Notes: generated by a model from the sequence alone, not told the origin. 64,000 nucleotides of DNA from Lactobacillus sp. ESL0700 (GCF_029392095.1 NZ_CP113930.1:1302001-1366000), one strand, 5' to 3'; counted from the first letter of the stretch, positions 43,859 to 53,281 are shown. Translations and numbers: made by a program.

Positions 43859-45916
43859 TTAATGGCCAATTAGGCCCTTAACATCATTATACCATTCATT
43901 GAGCTTTTGACTCGCCGAACCAAAACCTTTTTCAATTTTATCGCCAAGACCACTGGTCCAATCTGAACCAGCACCATTTTGCTTAATAATTTGGTTAGGT
44001 GCCTTCTCAGTAAACTGATTTTGCGCGGTATACGGTAAAATACCTTCCATTTCGGCCTTATAAAGCCGCGTAATGCCAGTTTCCGAAACGCCATGCATGT
44101 AATGCTCCCTGTTGGTCTTATCAAAACCAACCCAGGTTGCCACGACAACATCTGGTGTGTAGCCAACAATCCACTGGTCCTTGGTACCAAAGCCATACGA
44201 GTTCGGTACTTCTGTTGAACCCGTCTTTCCGGCAACGCGGTAGCCATTTGGCTGCGCCGAAGTTGCTGTCCCGCCACTGAAAACGCCTAGTAGCATTGTC
44301 GTCATTTCTTTAGCAGTATTAGTTGAAATCACGCGGTGAGTACCCGGATTATGATTCTCAGCCAAGACATTGCCACTGGCATCAGTTATCTTCGTAATAA
44401 AGTACGAGCTATTTGGCAGATTCCCCTTATTGGCAAAGGCAGAGTAAGCTCTAGCCATTTGCAATGGTGACACACCACCAGATAAACCGCCAAGGGCCAA
44501 AGCTAAGTTCTGGTCGGACTTAGGCACCTTGAGGCCAAAGTTACTAGCCGACTGCACACCCTTGGCAACGCCAATTTTGTCGAGTAGCCAAACCGCAGGC
44601 ACATTCTTACTCTGAGCTACAGCCGTGTACATCGGGATTTTGTCAGAATAGCCATTATCAACATTATGAGGCTCATAACCATTCTTACCAAAGCGTTGCA
44701 GCTTATTTGAAAGTTGGGAGTCGTAATGATAGCCCTCTTGCAGTGCTGGCGCATACGTAACCAGCGGCTTAATCGATGACCCTGGCTGCCGCTTCATTTG
44801 CGTTGCTCGATTATAACCACGAAAGACGTGCTTGCCGCGGCCACCAATAACTGCCCGCACAGCACCAGTTGCTGGGTCCATCACAACACTGGCACCCTGC
44901 GTTTGGGCACCATCTGCCGCATTTTGTGGAAAGAGCCAGTCCTGACTAAATTTATCCTGCAATTGCCCCTGATAATTTTGGTTCAATGTCGTATAAATTT
45001 TCAGACCCTTGTTCATCACGTCTTCTTCTTTTAAGCCATAACGGTTAATCGCCTCATCAACTACCGCATCAAAAAAGTACGGATAACGGTAACCATCTTG
45101 ATTATGGTAAGCATCGACCAGCGTTAAGCCCTGCTTTTGAGCAATCTTAGCCTCTGATTGAGAGAGCTTTTTATTTTCAACCATTAGCTTTAAAATTAAA
45201 TTTCGCCGCGAAAGTGCGTAAGACATGTGGTCAATCGGATTATATTGGCTAGGATTACGTAAAATCCCGGCCAAAGTGGCACCCTCACTGGCAGTCAGCT
45301 GACTAGCATCCTTGCCAAAGTACTTTTTACTAGCATCCTGCACGCCCCAAACGCCATTGCCAAAATAAGCATTATTAAGATACATTGTTAAAATATCTTT
45401 TTTAGAATAAACGTGCGTAATCTCAATAGCAAAAAACAGTTCCTCTAATTTACGCGAAAATGTTTGCCGCTGCGTTAACAGCGCGTTCTTGGCGAGTTGC
45501 TGGGTAATTGTTGACCCCCCACCAGAAATTTGCCCATGATGAATAACAATGCCTAAACCAGCCCGAGCCATCCCCTTGATACTAAAGCCGGGATTAGTCC
45601 AAAATGTCCGGTCTTCAGTCGAAATGACGGCATTCTTGACATTTGGCGAAATTTTATTATATTCGACAAAGGAACCTTTTTGTGAATACAGCGACCCTGC
45701 CTTTTGACCTTTATAATCATAAATGGCAGTCGTTGTTGACAAAGAGGCCTTTAAATTAGATATATTCGAAGTTTTTACTTTAACGGTATAATACGTACAA
45801 ACCAAAAGGATCACGCTAAGCAGGATTAAAATAATCCAGCGACCGATATAAAAACGGTTATCAAAGCGACGCCACGCCCCACTCAAACCGTTTTTCTTTG
45901 GTTCATTATTGTCCAT
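43859..45916 (-). CDS. pbp1A: Class A penicillin-binding protein 1A
   Basis: 685 residues from the ATG at 45916 (AAGGAG eight bases upstream). A cytoplasmic tail and single membrane anchor (WIILILLSVILLVCTYYTV) are followed by a glycosyltransferase domain (STEDRTFW, GGGSTITQQLAKN) and a transpeptidase domain with the active serine in PGSSIKPL, SKNVPAVW and KTGSTEV. Makes and cross-links peptidoglycan outside the membrane. Ends 19 bases before yheA. Confidence 0.96.
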   Translation of the reverse strand: MDNNEPKKNGLSGAWRRFDNRFYIGRWIILILLSVILLVCTYYTVKVKTSNISNLKASLSTTTAIYDYKGQKAGSLYSQKGSFVEYNKISPNVKNAVISTEDRTFWTNPGFSIKGMARAGLGIVIHHGQISGGGSTITQQLAKNALLTQRQTFSRKLEELFFAIEITHVYSKKDILTMYLNNAYFGNGVWGVQDASKKYFGKDASQLTASEGATLAGILRNPSQYNPIDHMSYALSRRNLILKLMVENKKLSQSEAKIAQKQGLTLVDAYHNQDGYRYPYFFDAVVDEAINRYGLKEEDVMNKGLKIYTTLNQNYQGQLQDKFSQDWLFPQNAADGAQTQGASVVMDPATGAVRAVIGGRGKHVFRGYNRATQMKRQPGSSIKPLVTYAPALQEGYHYDSQLSNKLQRFGKNGYEPHNVDNGYSDKIPMYTAVAQSKNVPAVWLLDKIGVAKGVQSASNFGLKVPKSDQNLALALGGLSGGVSPLQMARAYSAFANKGNLPNSSYFITKITDASGNVLAENHNPGTHRVISTNTAKEMTTMLLGVFSGGTATSAQPNGYRVAGKTGSTEVPNSYGFGTKDQWIVGYTPDVVVATWVGFDKTNREHYMHGVSETGITRLYKAEMEGILPYTAQNQFTEKAPNQIIKQNGAGSDWTSGLGDKIEKGFGSASQKLNEWYNDVKGLIGH

Positions 45917-46002
45917 AAATTCTGCTCCTTTTAGAAACACCTAAAATTGTATCATATTAGAAGAGGATTAGTTTTATTTACAAAAAGACTTAATAAATAT
46001 TT

Positions 46003-46860
46003 ATGAGCTATTATTTTACACTTAATTATCCCAAAAATCTCAAACCATGTTCTGTTGGTGACTTGTTACGCCAGCTGTTAGTGCCGCGCAAGTGGCGTCA
46101 TTTCTTACGAATTGAGCAAAAAATCCGCGTCAATGGCCATTATCGATATTTTAACCAATTGGTTTACCCAAATGACAAAATCGAATTAGAACTGGACTGC
46201 GTTGAATCTGAGCAAGGTACTTATCCAGCTAGTGGCAATCTGCCCGACGTTATTTATGAAGATCATGATGTGCTTGTGATTAATAAGCCTGCTGGGCAAA
46301 AGACACATCCCAACTTAGCCGAAACCGATACGGCACTAAATGATTGCGCCACCTACTTAGGCTTCAGTCCCTTTGTCGTCCACCGCCTAGATATGTTAAC
46401 CAGTGGCTTATTGCTAGTCGCTAAAAATCCGGCGGTTGTGCCAATTCTTAACCGCGAGTTGACTACCAAAATTTTTCATCGTGAGTACATGGCAGTCGTT
46501 AATCACCCGGAAAAATTGCAGGCAAGTAGCACAATCACTCTGCCGATTGGTCAGGATCCAAGTGACCAACGCAAGAGAATGGTCAGTGCAGACGGTCTGG
46601 CGTCAATTACCCATTATCAAGTTTTAAGCCAAACATCTAACGAGGCTCTAATTAAATTGCAGCTTGAAACCGGCCGAACACACCAAATTCGTGTTCACCT
46701 AGCTGCCATTGGCTGCCCAATTGTCGGCGACCCACTCTATAATCCAGATTGCAGCCCAGACGAATTCTTGCACCTAACTGCCTACCAGATGTCGTTCACT
46801 AAGCCGTTTTCCTTTGATCAAGTTCAGATTAAACTGCCACAAGAAAAACTTAAATTTTAA
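46003..46860 (+). CDS. RluA-family pseudouridine synthase
   Basis: 285 residues. Catalytic motif VHRLDMLTSGLLLVAK with the active Asp, GRTHQIRVHLAAIGCPIVGDPLY. The N-terminal 80 residues look like a degenerate S4-type region. Converts uridine to pseudouridine in rRNA or tRNA; which sites cannot be told. No clear ribosome binding site is seen before the ATG. Divergent from pbp1A. Confidence 0.93.
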   Translation: MSYYFTLNYPKNLKPCSVGDLLRQLLVPRKWRHFLRIEQKIRVNGHYRYFNQLVYPNDKIELELDCVESEQGTYPASGNLPDVIYEDHDVLVINKPAGQKTHPNLAETDTALNDCATYLGFSPFVVHRLDMLTSGLLLVAKNPAVVPILNRELTTKIFHREYMAVVNHPEKLQASSTITLPIGQDPSDQRKRMVSADGLASITHYQVLSQTSNEALIKLQLETGRTHQIRVHLAAIGCPIVGDPLYNPDCSPDEFLHLTAYQMSFTKPFSFDQVQIKLPQEKLKF

Positions 46861-46872
46861 GATGCGCAAACT

Positions 46873-46912
46873 AAAAAGACTCCTTTTCCATTTTAGAAAA
46901 GGAGATTTTTTT
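46873..46912. terminator. Terminator between the pseudouridine synthase and the MerR gene
   Basis: CTCCTTTTC (46880-46888) pairs with GAAAAGGAG (46896-46904), with A-run left and T-run right. It reaches the MerR-gene stop codon. Confidence 0.88.
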
Positions 46913-47666
46913 ATGATAAAAATGATCGGCAAATCTTCACTAGTAAGTCAGTTGCACCTGCACCAGCTCGCTTATCATAATACGCACTAAAACGGCTGTC
47001 GCATTGGTAGAGCTGAATAATTCCTAAATGAATTTTAGTCGAATATTGCGGCAATAATTGTTTAAGCCAAGCCTGATGTTCTGCAAAAATACTTTCTTTC
47101 AGTTCTGCTTCTTTTTCTGGATTAAGCAGCACAGTATGTAAGTTTTGGATTAATTTTGTTTCATTATTAACTAAACCGCGATATGAACTCTCTGAGATTT
47201 TGGTGAATTTTTCTTGAGCTGCTTCATAAGTATGCTCACCATATTTTTGCCTAAGCTCGTCACCATAATTTGCTTCATTTTCTTGCAATAATGTTTCTTT
47301 TAGTCCGGCAAATTTTTCTGTATCTGTCATTGTGATTTCTCCTTTTCTTGCCTGAATAGTTTGTTTAACATTATTGATTACTTGCTCCAATTCTTGCTTT
47401 TGCTTATTCAGCATTTTCATTTGCAATTCTAGCGCCGCATCAAGATTAAATTCTGGATTTTGTAAAATATCCTTAATGACACTCAATTTAAAGCCCATTT
47501 TTTTGAAAATAAGGATTTGCTGTAAAGTAGTCACATCATTTTCTTGATATACCCGATAATTCGACGCAGCATCCCGCTCGGGCTTAATCAGTCCAAGCTG
47601 TTCGTAATAGCGCAAAGTACGTGCAGATAGACCCGTTAGTTCCTGAATTTTTTTGCTAGTAATCAA
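46911..47666 (-). CDS. MerR-family regulator with TipAS-type effector domain
   Basis: 251 residues starting at a TTG (47666) eight bases after GGAGG; no in-frame ATG fits. N-terminal MerR helix-turn-helix (IQELTGLSARTLRYYEQLGLI, SNYRVYQENDVTTLQQI), long dimerisation helix, then a TipAS/antibiotic-recognition domain from about 125 (YGEHTYEAAQEKFTKI ... ALWLKQL-type HQAWLKQLLPQYS). Such proteins bind hydrophobic drugs and activate export genes and their own gene. The last residues (CRSFLS) overlap the terminator. Own promoter has a MerR-type 19-base spacer. Confidence 0.9.
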   Translation of the reverse strand: MITSKKIQELTGLSARTLRYYEQLGLIKPERDAASNYRVYQENDVTTLQQILIFKKMGFKLSVIKDILQNPEFNLDAALELQMKMLNKQKQELEQVINNVKQTIQARKGEITMTDTEKFAGLKETLLQENEANYGDELRQKYGEHTYEAAQEKFTKISESSYRGLVNNETKLIQNLHTVLLNPEKEAELKESIFAEHQAWLKQLLPQYSTKIHLGIIQLYQCDSRFSAYYDKRAGAGATDLLVKICRSFLS

Positions 47667-47687
47667 TATTGGTACCTCCTATTCACA

Positions 47688-47718
47688 ACTATAGAGGTTG
47701 ACGCAAGGTCAGAGTCAA
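47688..47718 (-). promoter_or_regulatory. MerR-type promoter with 19-base spacer
   Basis: TTGACT (47713-47718) and TATAGT (47688-47693) separated by 19 bases. A dyad TGAC-N5-GTCA lies within the spacer. This is the overlong promoter arrangement that MerR proteins twist to activate, so autoregulation is likely. Confidence 0.72.
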
Positions 47719-47732
47719 GAGAATTATCGTAA

Positions 47733-48278
47733 TTAAATAAAATCTGCTGCAATCAGATGCTTCTTTGTCACTTTCAAGCGCAAAATCGCCGCATACGGTA
47801 AATTTTGCCAAGCACTGAAGCCTTGGCCGTGATGTAAAGAATCATAGACTACACTCATTACTGTTCCGTGAGTACCAATTGCAACAGTCCCCGATTCAGG
47901 TATTTTCTTTAAAAAAGCAAGATATCTTGTCTGTGCTTCTGCTAAAGATTCGCCGCCTTTTGCAGTATAAGTAAAATCCTGCCACTGTCTTTGAATGTAT
48001 TCACGAAAAGCTTTTGCATTACTGAACCACTCTGGCATTCTGCGCTCAATTAGTGAATTGCTAGTTTGGATTGCTAAATTTTGTTGCCGCGATAGCGGTG
48101 TTACTGTCGCTACCGCTCTGGTAAACGGACTTGAATAAATAGCAGTAAATGTTACGTTTTCAAATTTGCCAGCAACTTCTATTGCTTGTTGCTGTCCCAG
48201 CTTGGTTAACGGTCTTGTCCAGTCATCATGCACGCTTGTGTCAGGTTCACCATGCCTGATTAAATAAATTGTGGTCAT
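47733..48278 (-). CDS. Histidine phosphatase-family protein (phosphoglycerate mutase-like)
   Basis: 181 residues. Phosphohistidine motif YLIRHGEPD at the start, SSPFTRAVATVTPL, EWFSNAKAF, and second His in GTHGTVMSVV. The fold fits small phosphatases of the RHG family rather than glycolytic mutase, which is longer. The ATG overlaps the MFS stop (ATGA), so the two are translationally coupled. Substrate unknown. Confidence 0.88.
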   Translation of the reverse strand: MTTIYLIRHGEPDTSVHDDWTRPLTKLGQQQAIEVAGKFENVTFTAIYSSPFTRAVATVTPLSRQQNLAIQTSNSLIERRMPEWFSNAKAFREYIQRQWQDFTYTAKGGESLAEAQTRYLAFLKKIPESGTVAIGTHGTVMSVVYDSLHHGQGFSAWQNLPYAAILRLKVTKKHLIAADFI

Positions 48279-49465
48279 TTTACCCCCTCGCTTTTTTGCA
48301 ATAATGGTACGGCTAATAAAATTAAGGCAAAGTAAGCAGCTGAAACCCAGTACATAACGGTTAAATTATTGTTTGCTACGATAATTTGGTCATCAATAAT
48401 TAGCGACAAGCTGACAATAATTTCCACCAAGAACGAAACGACAGATAACATCAACGACTTATTATTTTCACCATAAATTGCCCGATTGCTAAGAGCAGAA
48501 ATTTGCCCAGATATTAGGCCCATCAACAATTCAACAAGCAAGAAAATAGCTAAAAGTATGTACCGATTGCTGAAAGCAGAATTACTGCATAGCAGCAACA
48601 TCATACACAATGTACTGGCAATGGTTAATTTCGTAAAATTTTGTCCAGACATTTGCTGAAATACCCATGCTCCACCAATCGTCGCACACATAAAGGCCGT
48701 ATAGACTATTGATAAGTTAAACCCAAACTGTTTAACATAAATAATCGACCAGTAAATCATTAAAAATTGAGTCCCGCAATCGTAGCCAATATTAACCAAA
48801 AACAGAATCCAAAATGATTTTTTCCTAATGATTGCTGCTATTGCTTTAAGAAAATTAATGTGCTTAGCAGAAGCCTGTGCCCGATTATCATGAAAGCCCA
48901 TGACTTTAATAAAAATTAAGACAAACAATGGATACACAGCCAGACCAAGTAGGCCGAACCAGACAGGAGCCGTTATTTTAAAACCAAACAGCCACGTTCC
49001 AATATTGCCACCAATTAGCGTAGCAATATTCAAAAGCGCTGCTTGCTGACCCATCAATCTACTACTAGGTTTAATTTGATTTATTTCTTGTAAATCTGTA
49101 ATGTACGCTAGCAAAGTTCCAGAATTAAATGCTAAGCCAATGCCATACAAAAATTCCGCTAGAGAAAATATGATAAAACAAGGATTTATTATCAATAAAA
49201 AGAAACTAAAACTAATTATTAATGCAGACAGGTTTAGTACCTTAAGTCGACCAATTTTATCTGCTAAGAATCCTGATGGCAGCATCCCCACTAAAATTCC
49301 CACACTTTGCCAAGATTTAATTGCCGAAATTTGAGCATCAGGAATACCGCTATTTGCATAAAATAAAGAAAATATCCCAGCCATTGAAGAACGGAACAAA
49401 GTGAAAAACACGGTAAATGTTAAAAAGGTTATCGCAATTTTACCAGCAATAGTTCTAACTTTCAT
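48275..49465 (-). CDS. Major facilitator superfamily transporter
   Basis: 396 residues from the ATG at 49465, with AGAGGTGA eight bases upstream (an overlapping GTG start at 49477 is less likely). Twelve hydrophobic segments; the loop 2-3 motif GMLPSGFLADKIGRLKVL is the MFS signature. Probable drug, sugar or metabolite exporter; no substrate hint in sequence. In an operon with a histidine phosphatase. Confidence 0.88.
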   Translation of the reverse strand: MKVRTIAGKIAITFLTFTVFFTLFRSSMAGIFSLFYANSGIPDAQISAIKSWQSVGILVGMLPSGFLADKIGRLKVLNLSALIISFSFFLLIINPCFIIFSLAEFLYGIGLAFNSGTLLAYITDLQEINQIKPSSRLMGQQAALLNIATLIGGNIGTWLFGFKITAPVWFGLLGLAVYPLFVLIFIKVMGFHDNRAQASAKHINFLKAIAAIIRKKSFWILFLVNIGYDCGTQFLMIYWSIIYVKQFGFNLSIVYTAFMCATIGGAWVFQQMSGQNFTKLTIASTLCMMLLLCSNSAFSNRYILLAIFLLVELLMGLISGQISALSNRAIYGENNKSLMLSVVSFLVEIIVSLSLIIDDQIIVANNNLTVMYWVSAAYFALILLAVPLLQKSEGVK

Positions 49466-49549
49466 TTTATTAATCACCTCTTTTTAATATTTTATTAATA
49501 TAGCACAAGGAAAAATCATTTTCAAAATTAGCTAGATATGTTTTATATC

Positions 49550-49593
49550 AAAAAAAGCCCTACTTGACTTCAATTAGTCAAATAGGACTTTTA
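49550..49593 (-). terminator. Terminator after fba
   Basis: RNA AGTCCTATTTGACT pairs with AGTCAAGTAGGGCT (two G-U), short loop, followed by seven U. Confidence 0.9.
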
Positions 49594-49607
49594 TTGGTTA
49601 TTAAAAA

Positions 49608-50522
49608 TTATTCTTCGTTCAATGAGCTTCTGTCAAAAGCAGCATTTTTAAGCTCTTCGTCGATTGAAGGAGTTCCAAGCCAGCCAATCATTTCTTTCAT
49701 GGCATCAGTAATGGCTTCAGTACCTGGCAATAACAACTTACGTGGGTCGTAACCCTTGTTAGCTTTATCTTCATCCTTGTGAGCTTCGAAGTACTTACGA
49801 GTAGCACCTTGGAAGGCCAATTGGAATTCAGTATTGATGTTAACCTTGGAAATACCAAGTGAGATAGCTTTCTTAACTTGATCTTCAGGAATACCTGAAC
49901 CACCGTGCAAAACAAGTGGTACAGGAACAGCGTCAGCAATTTCCTTCAAACGGTCAAAGTTCAAGCCCTTCCAGCCTTCTGGGTAAACGCCGTGGATATT
50001 ACCAATACCACAAGCAAGCTTGTCAACACCAGCAGCAACGAATGTCTTAGCGTCTTCTACAGATGCTAATTCACCACCATCGGCACCTTGGTTTTCACCA
50101 ATTTTACCAATTTCAGCTTCAACAGAAATGCCACGTTCATGAGCTAACTTAACGATTTCCTTAGTCTTAGCTAAGTTCTCGTCAGTTGGAAGTGCGTGAC
50201 CATCAAACATAACTGAGGAGTATCCAAGTGCGATACATTCCTTAGCTGATTCGAAGTCACCGTGGTCCAAGTTCAAGACAACTGGAACAGAAATGTTCAT
50301 TGCGTCCATTGTGTCTTCAACAATGTCCTTAACAATCTTGTAGCCACCCATGTACTTAGCAGCACCAGTTGAAACTTGAATTAAAACTGGAGTTCTAGTT
50401 TCTTCAGCAGCACGCAAAATTGCACGAGTCCATTCCAAGTTGTTAGTGTTATATGCACCTACTGCATAATGGTTTTTACGAGCGTCTTTAAAGATCTGAT
50501 TACCATTATCTAAATAAGCCAT
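49608..50522 (-). CDS. fba: Class II fructose-1,6-bisphosphate aldolase
   Basis: 304 residues. Motifs VVLNLDHGDFESAKECI (metal/catalytic region), FDGHALPTDENLAKTKE, VSVEAEIG-type sequence (GISVEAEIGKIGENQG), LVLHGGSGIPEDQVKKAI and INTEFQLAF identify the zinc-dependent class II enzyme. Cleaves fructose-1,6-bisphosphate in glycolysis; its presence agrees with a homofermentative lactobacillus. Strong promoter and AGGAGG upstream. Confidence 0.97.
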   Translation of the reverse strand: MAYLDNGNQIFKDARKNHYAVGAYNTNNLEWTRAILRAAEETRTPVLIQVSTGAAKYMGGYKIVKDIVEDTMDAMNISVPVVLNLDHGDFESAKECIALGYSSVMFDGHALPTDENLAKTKEIVKLAHERGISVEAEIGKIGENQGADGGELASVEDAKTFVAAGVDKLACGIGNIHGVYPEGWKGLNFDRLKEIADAVPVPLVLHGGSGIPEDQVKKAISLGISKVNINTEFQLAFQGATRKYFEAHKDEDKANKGYDPRKLLLPGTEAITDAMKEMIGWLGTPSIDEELKNAAFDRSSLNEE

Positions 50523-50554
50523 TAAAAATACCTCCTATATAAACTTACATTGAT

Positions 50555-50584
50555 ATTGTACCGTAATAATTAATCATTGAACAA
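50555..50584 (-). promoter_or_regulatory. fba promoter
   Basis: TTGTTC (50579-50584), 18-base spacer, TACAAT (50555-50560) on the minus strand. Confidence 0.65.
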
Positions 50585-50596
50585 TCTTTTATTTCA

Positions 50597-50610
50597 TGTA
50601 AGCGCTTGTT
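50597..50610. promoter_or_regulatory. Possible CcpA (cre-like) site upstream of fba
   Basis: TGTAAGCGCTTGTT, with palindromic core AAGCGCTT, lies 13 bases upstream of the -35. It agrees with the cre consensus in the left part and core but not at the right end, so binding is uncertain. Confidence 0.35.
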
Positions 50611-50629
50611 TTAGAAAAATATTTTTCAA

Positions 50630-52315
50630 TTACATTTCCTTTGGTGCGTTAACTCCTAGAAGGCGAAGGGATTCTGTTAACACAATTGACGTTGCTTCAA
50701 CTAGCGCAAGGCGAGAAGCAATTTGCTCATCAGTGGTCAAAATCTTGACATTGGCATAATACTTGTTGAATTTTTTAGCTAAATCTAGTGCATACTTGGC
50801 AATAACTGATGGTTCAAATTTTTCACTGCTGCGGGCAACAATTCTAGGGAAATCAGCTAAGGCTTTAGCCACACTAAAGGACCAGTCATCTGCCAAAGTC
50901 ATGTTAGCCAAATCTGGCTTTTGATCCATCTTTGCGGCTTTACGCAATACACTCTGGGCACGGGCATTTGTGTATTGAACATAAGGACCAGTATCCCCTT
51001 CAAAACGGACAACTTCTTCTAAGTCGAAGTCAAAGTTATCTGTCCGGTCATTCTTTAAATCATGGAAGATGACAGCCCCAACACCAACATCATGCGCAAC
51101 TTGCTTTTGCTCTGCTAAGTCTGGATTCTTCTGCTCAATTTGCTTCTGCGCAAGTGCTACAGCATCTTGTAAGACCTTGTCTAAGAAAACAACGTTACCC
51201 TTACGCGTTGACAGCTTCTTGCCGTTTTGCGTAATTAAACCAAATGGCACGTGGTGAATTTCATCAGCCCAGTCATAGCCCATCTTCTTCAAGACAGTCT
51301 TCAGTTCCACAAAGTGTTGTGACTGCTCATTACCAACAACGTACAACATTTTGACAAAGTTGTAGGTCTTCATCCGGTAAATGGCAGCTGCTAAGTCCCG
51401 TGTCAAATAAATACTGGTTCCATCTGACTTCACAATCAAGGCTGGATTTTCACCTTCACCCATGTCAACGACTTGAGCACCCTGAGACTCATGCAACAAA
51501 CCCTTTTGCTTCAACTCATCAATTACTGGTTGCATCTTATCATTGAAGAAAGCTTCGCCCTTATATGAATCAAACTCAACGCCTAATTCCTTGTAAATGC
51601 GCTTAAAGTCAACAAGTGAAACTTCACGGAACCATTGCCACAACTCAACTGCTTCTGGGTCACCATCTTCTAGCTTTTTAAACCAAGCACGGCCCTCATC
51701 ATCAAGTTCTGGATGCTTCTCAGCTTCCTGATGGAACTTAACGTAATACTTAAACAAGTTCATGATTGGGTCTTTTTTAACATCTTCTTCAACGCCCCAA
51801 TGCTTATATGCCGCAATCAATTTACCAAATTGCGTGCCATAGTCACCTAAATAGTTAATCTTAATTGGGGTGTACCCAACCTTTTGCAGCGTTTTAGCAA
51901 TTGAATTACCAATCACTGTTGACCGCAAATGGCCCATTGACATTGGCTTAGCAATGTTCGGGCTGGACATATCTATTGGAACGTTGCCCGTACCAAGTTC
52001 TTGGTCACCGTAGTGTTCTTTTTGCGTTAAAACATCACTTAATGTTTGGACAATCAGCTTTTCATGATTGATGGCAAAGTTAACATATGGGCCAACTGCT
52101 TGAATGCTGGCAAAATTCGGGCTGGACAATTGCGCTGCAATTTCCTTAGCAATTTCAGCCGGATTTTTGTGCATTACTTTAGCTAACGCAAATGCTGGGA
52201 AGGCATAATCGCCCATTTTTTCATTTTTTGGCCGCTCAATTAAGGCCGCAATTTTTTCTTTTGGTAAGTCAACTTGCGGTGCTAATAGCGCAACTACTTC
52301 ATTTTTAAAATCCAT
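50630..52315 (-). CDS. argS: Arginyl-tRNA synthetase
   Basis: 561 residues. Class I signature in variant form (PNIAKPMSMGHLRST), the KMSKS-type loop NGKKLSTRKGNVVFL, and a C-terminal anticodon domain with VKILTTDEQIASRLAL and LRLLGVNAPKEM. Charges tRNA-Arg. Preceded by a T-box leader. Confidence 0.97.
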   Translation of the reverse strand: MDFKNEVVALLAPQVDLPKEKIAALIERPKNEKMGDYAFPAFALAKVMHKNPAEIAKEIAAQLSSPNFASIQAVGPYVNFAINHEKLIVQTLSDVLTQKEHYGDQELGTGNVPIDMSSPNIAKPMSMGHLRSTVIGNSIAKTLQKVGYTPIKINYLGDYGTQFGKLIAAYKHWGVEEDVKKDPIMNLFKYYVKFHQEAEKHPELDDEGRAWFKKLEDGDPEAVELWQWFREVSLVDFKRIYKELGVEFDSYKGEAFFNDKMQPVIDELKQKGLLHESQGAQVVDMGEGENPALIVKSDGTSIYLTRDLAAAIYRMKTYNFVKMLYVVGNEQSQHFVELKTVLKKMGYDWADEIHHVPFGLITQNGKKLSTRKGNVVFLDKVLQDAVALAQKQIEQKNPDLAEQKQVAHDVGVGAVIFHDLKNDRTDNFDFDLEEVVRFEGDTGPYVQYTNARAQSVLRKAAKMDQKPDLANMTLADDWSFSVAKALADFPRIVARSSEKFEPSVIAKYALDLAKKFNKYYANVKILTTDEQIASRLALVEATSIVLTESLRLLGVNAPKEM

Positions 52316-52329
52316 TTTTACCTCACTTT

Positions 52330-52530
52330 ACGAAAAAAGTCCCTTCCTGCCCATGCAGAAAGAGACGAGTTTTTACCCGCGGTACCACTCTATTTGATAC
52401 AAAGTATCCGCTTATTAAATTTACTAAATTATCGGTTAGACACGCCTTCATCCAATTTCTCCAGCCTGCCTTCCACCACATACAGACTCGCTAATTAGGA
52501 AATTGCTTACTACTTCTAACTTCTCCAAAA
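52330..52530 (-). promoter_or_regulatory. T-box leader upstream of argS
   Basis: RNA carries the T-box core AGAGTGGTACCGCGG (about 52378-52393), followed by a terminator GTCTCTTTCTGC-ATGG-GCAGGAAGGGAC and six U. Predicts antitermination by uncharged tRNA-Arg. The specifier triplet was not located with confidence. Confidence 0.92.
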
Positions 52531-52534
52531 CACG

Positions 52535-52563
52535 ATTATAGCAGGAAAAAGAGTCCTCGCCAA
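52535..52563 (-). promoter_or_regulatory. argS T-box promoter
   Basis: TTGGCG (52558-52563), 17-base spacer, TATAAT with extended TGC (52535-52540). It overlaps the terminator at 52546-52570. Confidence 0.78.
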
Positions 52564-52570
52564 CTCTTTT
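52546..52570 (-). terminator. Terminator of the L,D-transpeptidase gene, overlapping the argS promoter
   Basis: RNA AAAAGAGT pairs with ACTCTTTT across loop TGGCGAGG, followed by T. The loop contains the argS -35. Ends the upstream transcript inside the next promoter. Confidence 0.75.
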
Positions 52571-52573
52571 CAC

Positions 52574-53218
52574 CTAATTATTCTTAATAATCACCTTGGT
52601 GCCTGTCCTGATATTGGTCATTATCCACGCCGAGTCCGGCACGCTCAAACGAACGCAGCCGTGTGAACCAGATTGTTTACCCAACTTTTTGGCTTCTTTT
52701 AAATTATATTTACCGTTGTCTTTAGTTGGCACTGAATGGAACAGATAGACATCTTTTTTATCCCAGCTCGTCCAATTATTGGCACCTTCATTTAAATTCG
52801 GGTTGTAAAAAGATTCACCGCGATTATCCTGAATGCGAAACGTACCTGTCGGGGTTAGCGACTTACCGTTTTTGAAGACACCGCCACTGGCTAGCATCGT
52901 ATAAATACGCCGATTATTACGCAAAATGTAAACCCGGTTACCTTTAAGTGAAACCCGAATTGTAATGTCATTTTCTAGCGGTTTAATCTTAGGATACGGC
53001 TTACGTTCACTCGACTTACGCCAATTATATGGCTGGCGCAAATCGCTAGGATCTTGATAAGGACGAAAAGAAGCGGCTGTCTTTTTAACTACAGTTTCTT
53101 TTGTGGTAGGCCTACTTGCTTTTTCGTGTGTTTGTGGCATTGAAATTCGCGCCAAGCTGATGACACAGATTAAAATGACAAAACAAAAAGTAAGCGGCTT
53201 TAATAGACTTTTTTTCAT
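52574..53218 (-). CDS. L,D-transpeptidase (YkuD family)
   Basis: 214 residues from the ATG at 53218 (AAAGGA six bases upstream). Single N-terminal membrane segment (LKPLTFCFVILICVISLAR), a linker, and a YkuD domain about 95-212 with the catalytic cysteine in GSHGCVRLSVPDSAW. Forms 3-3 peptidoglycan cross-links or attaches proteins to the wall, outside the membrane. Monocistronic by the terminator and spacing. Confidence 0.92.
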   Translation of the reverse strand: MKKSLLKPLTFCFVILICVISLARISMPQTHEKASRPTTKETVVKKTAASFRPYQDPSDLRQPYNWRKSSERKPYPKIKPLENDITIRVSLKGNRVYILRNNRRIYTMLASGGVFKNGKSLTPTGTFRIQDNRGESFYNPNLNEGANNWTSWDKKDVYLFHSVPTKDNGKYNLKEAKKLGKQSGSHGCVRLSVPDSAWIMTNIRTGTKVIIKNN

Positions 53219-53281
53219 TCTCATCCTTTCTTTCTAGCACGTAGCCTTATTCTACAACAAAACTTAATTGATATAACTATT

